Origin: Verrucomicrobiia bacterium
GTDB lineage: Bacteria; Verrucomicrobiota; Verrucomicrobiia; Limisphaerales; UBA9464
NCBI GenBank assembly: GCA_019634635.1
Contig: JAHCBB010000009.1
Coordinates: forward strand, 124,001-188,000
DNA length: 64,000 bases
Reading direction: 5' to 3'
Positions 16,296-24,630 of the stretch are shown piece after piece. The position numbers and the translations under genes are program-made. Position 1 is the stretch's first letter, and every line of letters begins with the position of its first letter. Below the pieces are notes generated by a model that had not been told where the DNA came from, made no database searches, and worked only from the letters and a program-made list of their open reading frames with translations.

Positions 16296-17084
16296 TCAGA
16301 ACCATCGCACCGTAACGGCCGGCCGGCCGCCATACTGCCCGAGCAGCGCCGCAAAATGTGCCAGCCCGGCCTTCTCACGATCCCCCACGACATACCGGAT
16401 GTGTCCGCCAAGATAGGCTTGGCGGAAGGCCCTGTCGTACTCGGATCGCGTGGCCACCAACTCCGGGAGCGCCGCCATTCCTGCCGCCGCCGCCGCCCGA
16501 AGGCCATCCGCGAGCGCCGGCTCCGCGACGTCCTCCCGAACAGCCCACACCGCATACACGAACGGCAGTTCCGTAAGTTCCTTCCATGCGGATCCGAGAT
16601 CCCAGAGCGTGTGCGGCGGCCCCGACCGCCGGAATGCGATCGCCGCATTTCCGATCAGCAGCACGGCATCCCGGAAGACCGCGTCGGAATAGGCGCCTAG
16701 CGCCTCGAACCGGGGATGGATCCCGCGCGCCGCGAGCAGCATCCTCATCAACTCCACGCTCGTTCGCGACGCCGGATCCACAAAGACCCGATCCACGGCT
16801 TCAAGGGCAGGACGATGCGCCAAGATCACGCTGGCCACCTCCCCATGGGAGACGATGCCCACGCCATCCACGACCCTGTAACCGGGAAACAGGAGCGATT
16901 CCGTGACACTGACGAGGGCGGCATCCAGCCGATTCGCATGCAACTCGTCCGCGAGCCGCGAGGGCGGGAGCAGGGTCACCCCGGATCCAAGGGCGTGCGT
17001 CAACGGTACCGCATTCAGATACGGCACCGAACCGATCCTGAATCGTTCCGTCAGTCCCTCGCAGACATGCATCGCGGAAGACAT
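16296..17084 (-). CDS. mqnA: Chorismate dehydratase MqnA
   Basis: MqnA dehydrates chorismate to 3-enolpyruvoylbenzoate, the first step of the futalosine pathway to menaquinone. The 262-residue protein has the family N-terminus (RIGSVPYLNAVPLTHAL), the substrate-loop region (LVSVTESLLFPGYRVVDGVG), and DPASRTSVELMRMLLA with VLLIGNAAI in the second lobe, as in periplasmic-binding-like MqnA folds. Two nearby ATG codons (17084 and 17072) are possible; I used the longer one. The gene is divergent from a methyltransferase, with 151 bp between. A UbiD-family decarboxylase, a type used late in this pathway, is encoded at 56020-57555 but is not linked. Confidence 0.92.
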   Translation of the reverse strand: MSSAMHVCEGLTERFRIGSVPYLNAVPLTHALGSGVTLLPPSRLADELHANRLDAALVSVTESLLFPGYRVVDGVGIVSHGEVASVILAHRPALEAVDRVFVDPASRTSVELMRMLLAARGIHPRFEALGAYSDAVFRDAVLLIGNAAIAFRRSGPPHTLWDLGSAWKELTELPFVYAVWAVREDVAEPALADGLRAAAAAGMAALPELVATRSEYDRAFRQAYLGGHIRYVVGDREKAGLAHFAALLGQYGGRPAVTVRWF

Positions 17085-17235
17085 TACCCCCGAATTCGGG
17101 ATCGTTCGGAGAAAAAGCAACTCGCTCGTCCTCCGGGCAGCGCCCGCAGATTTTTGTGACAGCCGCTTAACCATCGGAAGCCGCCGCCATACCCTGCGCG
17201 ACATTCACCCCTCCCCGGGTGGGCCTGCGGACGTC

Positions 17236-18249
17236 ATGAGACTTGAGCATCAACCCTTGTTGGTCTGTCCGGCATGCCGGGGGCCGTTGGCCCTGGGCAC
17301 CGGACCGCAACTTGCCTCCGATCACGTCATGGAAGGCGCGCTGGACTGTCGCGCCTGCCCGGCCAGTTATCCCATCCGCGGCGGCGTGCCGCGGTTCGTC
17401 CCCGAGGCCAACTACGCCGCAGGGTTTGGCCTGCAGTGGAACCGGCATGCCGCCACCCAGCTCGACAGCTTTACCGGGCTTCCTCTGACCGAGAACCGGT
17501 TCTTTAGCGACACCCGGTGGCCGCGCCAGCTCGACGGACAAACCCTGCTGGAGGCGGGGTGCGGTGCGGGCCGCTTCACCGAGATTGTGGTGCGCACCGG
17601 CGCCCTCCTGGTGTCGCTCGACTACAGCGCTGCAGTGGACGCCAATTTTTCCTCCAATGGACATCATCCGAACCTGCTGATCGTCCAGGGGGACATCTAT
17701 GCGATGCCCTTTGCCTGCGCCTCCTTTGACCGGGTGTTCTGCCTGGGCGTCCTGCAGCACACACCCGACGTCCACCGCTCCTTCCAGCAACTGCCCCGTT
17801 TCCTCAAGCCAGGAGGGCACCTCGCCGTGGATGTGTACCGGCGGTTCCCGTGGTGGAAACAGTGGACGATCACCAAGTACTGGGCGCGGCCCATCACCCG
17901 CAGGATTCCCCCGGAACGGCTGTACCCGTTGGTGGAGCGCTACGTGCGCACCCTCTGGCCTCTCACCCGCGGGTTGCACCGCTTGCCGTACGGTCGGAAT
18001 CTCAACTGGAAACTGCTCATCGCCGATTACCAGGGGATGTATCCGCTGTCGCCAAACCTCCTGGAGGATTGGGCGGTTCTCGATACCTTCGACATGCTCG
18101 CCCCCGCCTACGACGACCCACAGACTCCGGAAACGATTCGTTCCTGGTTTCTGGAGGCCGGTCTGCAGGACGTGGAGCTTGCGGACGGATCGAACGGAGT
18201 CGTCGGTCGCGGCCGAAAACCCGCGGGACCCGGTCCTACAGCTTCCTGA
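17236..18249 (+). CDS. Class I SAM-dependent methyltransferase with zinc-ribbon-like N-terminus
   Basis: The 337-residue protein begins with a Trm112-like Cys-rich segment (LLVCPACRGPL, then DCRACPASYPIRGGVPRFVP), which could bind one zinc through four cysteines. It continues into a Rossmann methyltransferase with motif I (LLEAGCGAGRFTEIV), an acidic loop (SLDYS), motif II (DRVFCLGVLQHTPD) and motif III (LKPGGHLAVDVY). The C-terminal region is rich in Trp, Tyr and Arg. The acceptor is not identifiable; similar proteins occur in lipid, quinone and surface-glycan loci. Its 3' end overlaps the convergent dienelactone hydrolase gene by 14 bp. Confidence 0.88.
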   Translation: MRLEHQPLLVCPACRGPLALGTGPQLASDHVMEGALDCRACPASYPIRGGVPRFVPEANYAAGFGLQWNRHAATQLDSFTGLPLTENRFFSDTRWPRQLDGQTLLEAGCGAGRFTEIVVRTGALLVSLDYSAAVDANFSSNGHHPNLLIVQGDIYAMPFACASFDRVFCLGVLQHTPDVHRSFQQLPRFLKPGGHLAVDVYRRFPWWKQWTITKYWARPITRRIPPERLYPLVERYVRTLWPLTRGLHRLPYGRNLNWKLLIADYQGMYPLSPNLLEDWAVLDTFDMLAPAYDDPQTPETIRSWFLEAGLQDVELADGSNGVVGRGRKPAGPGPTAS

Positions 18250-19045
18250 GGACCTCGCGCCACCGCTTCCAGGCCTCCTCGCGCGCCTTGCGGTTGGCCT
18301 CGGTGGCATCCGGCGCCTCGCCCGATCGCATGAATCCGTGGCCGGCGCCCTCGTAGACCACCGGTTCATAGACCTTGCCCACGCGCTCCATCAATTCCCG
18401 GCTGGTTGGAATTGTCGCATTCACCCGGGCATCGTCGCTGCCGTAAAAGCCGTACACCGGGCACTCGATCCGGGCGAGTTCCGCAGGCAGGTCCGGTCCG
18501 GACCCGTAGAACACGAATGCCGCCTTCACCTTGCGGTTGTTCGTGGCGAACCGGAACGTCTGCGATCCGCCCCAGCAGAAGCCCCCAACGGTCACCAACC
18601 CACTGGATGCAGGCAACGCCGCCACATGCGCCACCACGGCATCCAGATCCGCGGTCACCTGGTCCGGGGGCAATCCTGACACCGCACGCCGGACCATGTC
18701 GCCGCCGCCGAACTCAGGGGTCCCACCACCACCTGGGGCCATGCCCGACAACAAGTCCGGCGCAATGGCGATAAAGCCCGCCTCCGCAAGCTGGTCCACC
18801 ACGCCACGTACCCAGTCTGAGAGCCCGAAAATCTCATGGATCACCACCACTGCCGGCGCCTTCTCGCGAGCCTGGGGATACCCAAGGAAGCAGTTCACCT
18901 CCCGGTCCCCATGCTTCACCTTCACCCACTCCAGGTGCCGCGGTGAATTCTCCAGGCGTGGCTTTGCCCAGTCCTGGGCCCGCAGCGCAGGGGTAACCAA
19001 CGCCAGCAGGGCCAGAAGCGAAAGGACGGGTCTCATTGGATGCAT
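18236..19045 (-). CDS. Exported dienelactone hydrolase-family protein
   Basis: This is an alpha/beta hydrolase whose family opens the lactone ring of dienelactones from intradiol cleavage of (chloro)catechols. The protein is about 269 residues with a signal peptide (PVLSLLALLALVTPALRA). The catalytic triad is visible: nucleophile Cys in GGFCWGGSQ, Asp in YGSDDARVN and His in GAGHGF. The oxyanion region is VVVIHEIFGL. It starts 7 bp after the intradiol dioxygenase stop on the same strand, so the two form an operon and could act in sequence outside the cytoplasm. An alternative start lies at 19036. The true substrate may be another ester or lactone. Confidence 0.9.
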   Translation of the reverse strand: MHPMRPVLSLLALLALVTPALRAQDWAKPRLENSPRHLEWVKVKHGDREVNCFLGYPQAREKAPAVVVIHEIFGLSDWVRGVVDQLAEAGFIAIAPDLLSGMAPGGGGTPEFGGGDMVRRAVSGLPPDQVTADLDAVVAHVAALPASSGLVTVGGFCWGGSQTFRFATNNRKVKAAFVFYGSGPDLPAELARIECPVYGFYGSDDARVNATIPTSRELMERVGKVYEPVVYEGAGHGFMRSGEAPDATEANRKAREEAWKRWREVLRKL

Positions 19046-19052
19046 CCGAAGG

Positions 19053-19718
19053 TTACAGCTGCGGCGTCCAACCCAGCAGGATGTCAAACCGGGCCGCCTG
19101 TTCGCCGGCGACCGCGCCCGGCAGCGAAACGAAATCCACCGTCACGAGGTCGCGAAGCCTCGGATCCTGCAGGCCCTTCCAGATGCCGTCCGTCTCGTTG
19201 CCCGGATGCCCCTTGATGTAGCACTGGGTCGTCAGCAGCTCTTTCCCGGCCCGCTTGACCTTGTAATGGATGTGCGGGGTCCGCCCGGGGTAGGGGACCG
19301 GCCGAATGGTCCGAAACAGGTACTCCCCGGACGTTCCGGTCAGGAACCGCCCGAATCCCTGAAAGTTGCCGTCGCGACGCGCCCCGTTTTCCGAGCCCGG
19401 ATGCAGATACACGCCGTGGTCGTCGCACTGCCAGATCTCGACGAGTGCGTTTCGGACCGGTTCGCCGCGGCCATCGAGGATGCGGCCGCTCACGTAAGTC
19501 ACCACTCCGGCGGCGGGAGTCAGGGAATCGTTGACCACGAGCAGGTCATTGTCCGTGTCCAGCGGCAGGGGCTTGGGGTAAAAGGGCCCCTCGGTCTGCG
19601 CCGGTGTCCGAAGCAACTGTTCCGCGTAGAGACCCGGAACCGTCCACAAGGCTGTTGCACCAAGGAGGGCCCGGCGCAGAAAGCGCCGCCGGGGCGCAGG
19701 ATCGAGAAGGGTTGACAT
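19053..19718 (-). CDS. Intradiol ring-cleavage dioxygenase-like protein, Tat-type leader
   Basis: This protein is related to the catalytic subunit of protocatechuate 3,4-dioxygenase, an Fe(III) enzyme that cleaves catechols between the hydroxyls. The 221-residue protein starts with an RR-containing leader (PRRRFLRRALLGATALW), which suggests folded export by Tat. The core has TEGPFYP, the beta-sandwich GRILDGRGEPVRNALVEIWQ and the iron-ligand zone YLFRTIRPVPYPGRTPHIHY, which supplies a Tyr and the His-x-His pair. It heads an operon with the dienelactone hydrolase 7 bp downstream. Exported intradiol dioxygenases are known in several phyla, but their substrates are rarely proven. Confidence 0.92.
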   Translation of the reverse strand: MSTLLDPAPRRRFLRRALLGATALWTVPGLYAEQLLRTPAQTEGPFYPKPLPLDTDNDLLVVNDSLTPAAGVVTYVSGRILDGRGEPVRNALVEIWQCDDHGVYLHPGSENGARRDGNFQGFGRFLTGTSGEYLFRTIRPVPYPGRTPHIHYKVKRAGKELLTTQCYIKGHPGNETDGIWKGLQDPRLRDLVTVDFVSLPGAVAGEQAARFDILLGWTPQL

Positions 19719-19743
19719 GGGAAGACGCGTCCTAGGAATGGGG

Positions 19744-19772
19744 GAAGGGCGCCGGAAACCCCGGCGCCCTTC
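19744..19772 (-). terminator. 12-bp hairpin between the glycine-rich protein gene and the dioxygenase gene
   Basis: GAAGGGCGCCGG and CCGGCGCCCTTC form a perfect 12-bp stem with a 5-base loop, just after the stop of the upstream minus-strand gene and 26 bp before the dioxygenase start. No U-tract follows, so it may be a Rho-assisted or weak terminator or an mRNA-stabilising hairpin in the dioxygenase leader. Confidence 0.55.
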
Positions 19773-19777
19773 AAGAC

Positions 19778-20569
19778 TCAAGACAACTTCTTTTGCACGT
19801 CCTCCGGAGCCGCGATTCGGGTGCTGCCGACGTCCTTGATCTCCACGGTCGTGGTCCGGTTGATGTCGCGGCTGTTGCCGTTGAACTCCATGGATCCCTG
19901 AACCTGCAACTCATACTTCACCAGGGCGCCATCCTTGAGCCAGAACCGAACCGTGCCTCTTTCGTCGGAACTGGATGGCCCCCCCCCGCCGCCACGCCGC
20001 GGCGTGCGCACCAGGAACTCCTTGGCCCCCTCCGGTGTCAGCGTCCCGGTGATTTCGTCACCCGATTTCTTCCAGTCCCTGACCTTGCCCGCAAGCTCCT
20101 GGGCTTCCACCGCGGGCGCTTTGTAGCCCTGAAGCGTCCACGCCAGCATTCTGCCGGGATTTCCCCGTCCTCCGGGTCCCTCCCCGCCGCCACTCGAGAG
20201 TTCGTCAGCCGACTTCCACCCATCCGGCGTCTTCACCGCAGACTTGTCGCCCTTCAAATAGGCCTCGGTCGTGGAGTCTCCGCGGCTCATGGTGAGCTGA
20301 ATCAGACCTTCCTTGTCGGCCTTGCCGTCGGTCGGGCCCTGCCGCATCCGCCCGCCACCCCCCCCGCCCCCGCCTCCCCCACCCGGTTCACTGGTGGAGC
20401 GCCAGGAATAATTTGGTGCGTCCGCCAGCTTCCGGACGGCCGCCAGGACGTCGTCCTTTGGGCCGGCATCGGCGGCGTTGAGGGTGGTGCCAAGGCCGAG
20501 CAGGACGGCCGACAAGAGTGCAGGTGACCAGGTCTTCACGAGGATGAGGTTGCTGTAATTGAGGAACAC
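19778..20569 (-). CDS. Exported hypothetical protein with poly-glycine linker
   Basis: The 263-residue protein has a hydrophobic leader at about residues 12-33 (SPALLSAVLLGLGTTLNAAD). It then has a segment DDVLAAVRKLADAPNYSWRS seen at the start of many PVC secreted proteins of unknown role, and an 11-residue glycine run. The beta-rich C-terminal half ends in STRIAAPEDVQKKLS. A second Gly-rich stretch follows RTPRR. It has no catalytic motif that I recognise. The overall layout resembles lipoprotein-carrier or outer-membrane-lipid sensor folds, but that is a guess. It precedes the dioxygenase/hydrolase pair by 59 bp, separated by a strong hairpin. Confidence 0.75.
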   Translation of the reverse strand: MFLNYSNLILVKTWSPALLSAVLLGLGTTLNAADAGPKDDVLAAVRKLADAPNYSWRSTSEPGGGGGGGGGGGRMRQGPTDGKADKEGLIQLTMSRGDSTTEAYLKGDKSAVKTPDGWKSADELSSGGGEGPGGRGNPGRMLAWTLQGYKAPAVEAQELAGKVRDWKKSGDEITGTLTPEGAKEFLVRTPRRGGGGGPSSSDERGTVRFWLKDGALVKYELQVQGSMEFNGNSRDINRTTTVEIKDVGSTRIAAPEDVQKKLS

Positions 20570-20664
20570 AAATGGCCTTCCAAGCCCCGGGGCGGTTCGC
20601 CCGAGGGTGTTATCGGAAGACGGTATCTCCCATCGAGACTTTCCCGGGAGGCGTCTGGTTACAT

Positions 20665-23600
20665 CTATTGCCAGCGGACCGCCTTGACGAACAGCAGCAG
20701 GTCCGCCAGTTCCTGCCGGCTGAGCTGTTCGTCCAGTCCGCCGGGCATCACGCTGATCCCCCCCGGCTCCATTGCAGCGATGTCACTCCTGCGAATCCGC
20801 TGCACTGCCCCGGGACCGGTCACCACCGTCACCTCCTCGGACGACTCGCTCCGGACGATGCCCTGGATCTCCTCACCGTCCCGCAGGGAGATCCGGGTTG
20901 GTTCGTAGCTGCGGACGAAACTGAGGCTGGGATAGACAATGGATTCCAGCAGATCGCGTTCACTCCGCACCTCGCCAATCCGGGTGAGCTCGGGTCCCAC
21001 ATCTCCGCCGAGGTATCCGATCCGGTGGCAGGAGGCACAGGCCGCCCTGGCGCCATTGAAGACCTCCTGACCGCGACGAATGTCCCCCTTCATTTGTTGC
21101 AAACTTTCCAACAGGACATCCAATCGCGCTGCCTGGCTGGCAGCGTCGGTGTGGATGCTTGCGATGTGTGCAGCAGCCTCCTCACGCACCGGTTCCGGAA
21201 ACTTTGCAAAGCGCGGTGTCCATTGTCCGGGATGCAACGCCCGGGCGCTTGGGGATGCCCGGAGCGCGGCCAGTAACTGCCGTCCGAGCGCCTCGTCACC
21301 CCCGCCATCAAAGGCCGACAGCATCAGCGCCAGCTCCAAGGGCCCAGCCTCCGGGATCCGCCCGGCCAGAACCGACAGCTCCGACGGCGCCCAAGCGGAC
21401 CTGGAGATCACCCGGGCCGCGGCGGCCCGCAGCTGAGGCGGATTCCCGGGATCCAGTTGGGTCAGGAGGAAGGAAAACTCCGGTCCGGACAGCACCGTCC
21501 CGGCCGCCAGCGCATCGAGGGCTTCCAACCGCAGCGCCGCCGGAAGCGCTTCGTCGCGGGCGCAGCTTCGCAGGGCCCCGGCGATTCCAGCGGATCCAGA
21601 CATCGAGCGGCTTGCAGCAATCGCCGCTCGCCTGACCGGACCCGCAGGCTCCGACAAGGCCGCACACACCGCGGCCTCCCAACCTTCCGGCGGCTCCGTC
21701 AACCGGGCTGCTGACATCGCTTGCAACGCCGCCTCCCGGGTCGTCGGATCCCACCCAGGGTCCCCGGCGGCCTCCGCCAGCAACCCACGGCCCTGGGCAT
21801 CCCGGGTCAACAGGGCCAACCTCCGGTTCCACGACCCGAGATCCCCCGGCCCGTGGTCTCGAAGGCGCGATCGAAACAGCGCGGCCAGCTCACCACCCCA
21901 TTCCGCCCGGCTGGAGACAATCCAATCCGCAGCCGTCCGCGTCCGCTCGTCTGGATCGTCGAGAAACGGCGTCAATTCGGCAACCGTCAGACCGCCCGCT
22001 TCCATCTGGTCAAGCGCGATCAAGGCGGCACGTCGCGCAGTGGCCGACGGCGCACCCAGTCCCTTTCGGGTCTCCGCGCCGTCACCGATGCGGATCAGGG
22101 CATGGATCAGACTGTGCTGAAGAAATGGGTCCACCGCCGGACGCCCGGCTGCGGACAGCAACGCTGGCACCGCCTCGCGGGCTCCCAGGCGGCCAAGTCC
22201 TTCGGCACCTGAGCGAACCAGTGCCGGGTCTTCCGCGCGAAGCAACTGGGTCAGGGGCGCTGCCACCTCCAAATCGGGCTGCAATGACAGCGCCTTGGCC
22301 GCCACGCGGCGCGACAGCGGATCTGGATGCTCCAGTGCCTGCACGAGCACCGCACTTGCCGCAGGGGTGCCTATCTTGAAAAGGGTCCACAGCGGCTCTT
22401 GTCCGGCACCCCCGGCCCCCGGAGCCGCCGCCATCCGGCGGAGTCCGTCCACCGCCGGGTTCCCGATCCGCACCAGCCAACGGGCGGCCGCATCCCGGAT
22501 GGCCCAGCTTTCATCCGACAACCCCCGGAGCGCCGTCTCCAAACCGCCGGCATCCGATACCGCAGGCCTTTGGGCTCGTCCCCACAAATCCTTCGCTCGC
22601 TCCGCTCCCTGACGACGCACCCGGTAGATGGCTCCGAGGACATCCGGCTTCACCAGCTGAGAACTCGGGCAACATAATTTGTACCAACCCCCGGTATCCA
22701 CCACGAGCAGGCTGCCATCGGCATCCTCAAGCACATCCGTCGGGTGGAAATCGGGATGATCGGTTGTCATAAAATCCGCAGAGTCACAGGCCAACGAGGC
22801 GCCGTCCGGTCGAAGCGTGTGGCGGGTCACCTTGTGGAGATTGAAGGAAGTCGCGAAGAGGTTATCCCGGTACCCGGGCCCGAAAGCAGTGCCGGTGTAA
22901 CGAGCCAGCCCGCATTCCGCCGACGGGCCGGCCTGATAAAACGGATGGAACAGCTCGGGACCAGTCCGGACCACCCTCCCATCCTCCAGAACTTCATTGG
23001 CCTTTCCAAACACCCCACCCTGAATGGCGTGGGCAATGCCGTCGCGAAACCCCGGTTGCGAGAAATCAATGAACGTGCTGGTAAACACTGCCTCGCCATC
23101 GGCGGTGAAGGCAACCTCCACCGGGTTGTCCATGCCGCCGGACATCACCACTTCAAGGCCGGTGCCGTCCGGACGCGCCCGATAGATATGGGCAGCCCGA
23201 TCCTGCAGCGTCCGGCCGCTGCCCAGCGGATGGGTCTGCTCGGCAAAAGCCCCCTTCGTCCAGTACAGCCATCCGTCCGGACCCAGGTGAGGTCCGTGGA
23301 GGTCGTTGGCGCACCCCGTCAGCGTCCCGCCCCGGAACCATTCTTCGCGCCGGTCCGCGATGCCGTCGCCATCGGTGTCGGTGAATTTCCACAGACTCGG
23401 TGGCGCCGCGACGTACACCGAACCTTCGTGCCAAAGGCAGCCTTGGGGAAACATCACCCGGTCGGCGAACACCACGGCGTCATCGAACACCCCGTCTCCA
23501 TCCCGATCGGCGAGCCGGAGGATCCGATGATCCGGGTCCTTGAGCTGTTCGGCAGGGGGCTTGTTGGATCCCGACGAATCGGTCACGTACAAATGCCCCT

Positions 23601-23775
23601 GGTCGTCGAAACAGGCACTGACCGGGCGGGGGGCCAGGTCGGCCCCCGCCGCCAATTCCACCGTGAAGCCCTCCGGAACGGTGAAGGTCACCGGACCGAT
23701 CGTCACCACTCCCCCAACGACAAGACCGGTCGTCAGAACCAGCGTGAATGCAGCCGCAGCAGCCTGGAGGTTCAT
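20665..23775 (-). CDS. PVC-type membrane-bound dehydrogenase with HEAT-like repeats and haem domain
   Basis: This large exported protein of 1036 residues has three parts. After a leader (MNLQAAAAAFTLVLTTGLVV), residues 25-400 form a sorbosone dehydrogenase-like beta-propeller (VPEGFTVELAAGADLAPRP, DDQGHLYVTD, ILRLADRDGDGVFDDAVVFA). Residues 420-850 are Ala/Leu-rich HEAT-like repeats. The C-terminus is the Pirellula/Verrucomicrobium-type haem-binding domain with CxxCH at about 912-916 (RAACASCHRIGYLGGDVGP). It is probably a periplasmic sugar or alcohol dehydrogenase passing electrons to cytochromes. It is followed by the glycine-rich protein gene and preceded by a lipoprotein gene on the same strand. 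The ATG at 23775 is chosen for the leader. Confidence 0.93.
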   Translation of the reverse strand: MNLQAAAAAFTLVLTTGLVVGGVVTIGPVTFTVPEGFTVELAAGADLAPRPVSACFDDQGHLYVTDSSGSNKPPAEQLKDPDHRILRLADRDGDGVFDDAVVFADRVMFPQGCLWHEGSVYVAAPPSLWKFTDTDGDGIADRREEWFRGGTLTGCANDLHGPHLGPDGWLYWTKGAFAEQTHPLGSGRTLQDRAAHIYRARPDGTGLEVVMSGGMDNPVEVAFTADGEAVFTSTFIDFSQPGFRDGIAHAIQGGVFGKANEVLEDGRVVRTGPELFHPFYQAGPSAECGLARYTGTAFGPGYRDNLFATSFNLHKVTRHTLRPDGASLACDSADFMTTDHPDFHPTDVLEDADGSLLVVDTGGWYKLCCPSSQLVKPDVLGAIYRVRRQGAERAKDLWGRAQRPAVSDAGGLETALRGLSDESWAIRDAAARWLVRIGNPAVDGLRRMAAAPGAGGAGQEPLWTLFKIGTPAASAVLVQALEHPDPLSRRVAAKALSLQPDLEVAAPLTQLLRAEDPALVRSGAEGLGRLGAREAVPALLSAAGRPAVDPFLQHSLIHALIRIGDGAETRKGLGAPSATARRAALIALDQMEAGGLTVAELTPFLDDPDERTRTAADWIVSSRAEWGGELAALFRSRLRDHGPGDLGSWNRRLALLTRDAQGRGLLAEAAGDPGWDPTTREAALQAMSAARLTEPPEGWEAAVCAALSEPAGPVRRAAIAASRSMSGSAGIAGALRSCARDEALPAALRLEALDALAAGTVLSGPEFSFLLTQLDPGNPPQLRAAAARVISRSAWAPSELSVLAGRIPEAGPLELALMLSAFDGGGDEALGRQLLAALRASPSARALHPGQWTPRFAKFPEPVREEAAAHIASIHTDAASQAARLDVLLESLQQMKGDIRRGQEVFNGARAACASCHRIGYLGGDVGPELTRIGEVRSERDLLESIVYPSLSFVRSYEPTRISLRDGEEIQGIVRSESSEEVTVVTGPGAVQRIRRSDIAAMEPGGISVMPGGLDEQLSRQELADLLLFVKAVRWQ

Positions 23776-23846
23776 GCGCGGCCAACGCTGATCCAGACCG
23801 GAGGAAAATTCATCTCCAATTCCCCTAAAGTCCGGCCGGCTGTGCC

Positions 23847-24578
23847 TCACTCGGCGGTTCCCGGAGGAGCCATCTCAAGGACGATCTGCGCCCCGGCCGC
23901 GGTGACCACGATCTTGTGCTCCTGAAAACCGCACCGCCGATGGCTCGCCTCCAGTGTGTACTCCCCGGGGGGCAGCGGGGGCAGCGTGAACGCCCCCGAG
24001 GCGTCGGTGACGGCAAACCACGGGTGATCGAACACCGCAATGCGGGCGGCAAGCCAGGGGGCATTGTTTTCGCTGATCTTCACATGGAGGTCTGGTTGCT
24101 CAAAACGCACCACAAATTCGCCTCCCGACCTGACGGCGCGGTTCCATCCGCCGCCCGCCCTCGGCGCTGCCTGCAAATTGAGCGGCGGACCGCCCGCCAC
24201 CTGGAACCGGACTGGTTGATTGGTGATCACCGCCAGCAGCGCCGGTTGGCAAACCGTGTTCGTGATCCTCAGGAGCGCCTCGCCATAGGGCGGGTCGAAT
24301 GCGATCGCCGGCGGATCGGCGATGTAGACCAGCACCTCACCCAGGCCCCCCGTGGGGCCGACTGGGTAAGGCTGGACGAACACCGTGGCGGGCATGGTGT
24401 TCCCGAAGGATGCCGGGACCACGATCCGGCGCGGCGCAGGGACCTCGCCGGTGAACTCCACCCTCCCGCGCACCCCGGACTTCGGGGTGCGGTCCGATCG
24501 AGCCGACGGGCTCGAGCAGGACACCGCAACCAGCGCAAGCAGCAGCGGGAGCCCGACCCGGACGGTCACGGATATCAT
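23847..24578 (-). CDS. Lipoprotein with carboxypeptidase-regulatory-like domain
   Basis: The 243-residue protein has a lipoprotein leader with the lipidated Cys21 (LLLALVAVSC). The middle resembles a cupredoxin-like or plastocyanin-like sandwich (VCQPALLAVITNQPVRFQVA), but the ligand set for copper is not convincing. The C-terminal 90 residues form a carboxypeptidase-regulatory/CNA-B-like beta-sandwich (VTDASGAFTLPPLPPGEYTLE, then WH-like residues replaced by ASHRRCGFQEHKIVV). Proteins with this layout commonly accompany PVC cytochrome-linked dehydrogenases. The gene lies 71 bp upstream of the dehydrogenase on the same strand, suggesting a partner lipoprotein in the same periplasmic complex (inference). 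Confidence 0.82.
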   Translation of the reverse strand: MISVTVRVGLPLLLALVAVSCSSPSARSDRTPKSGVRGRVEFTGEVPAPRRIVVPASFGNTMPATVFVQPYPVGPTGGLGEVLVYIADPPAIAFDPPYGEALLRITNTVCQPALLAVITNQPVRFQVAGGPPLNLQAAPRAGGGWNRAVRSGGEFVVRFEQPDLHVKISENNAPWLAARIAVFDHPWFAVTDASGAFTLPPLPPGEYTLEASHRRCGFQEHKIVVTAAGAQIVLEMAPPGTAE

Positions 24579-24630
24579 GGCGCTCCGTGTAGCTCCGTGA
24601 CGCCGATCGGGCAATTGAGAAAGCCCGTGG

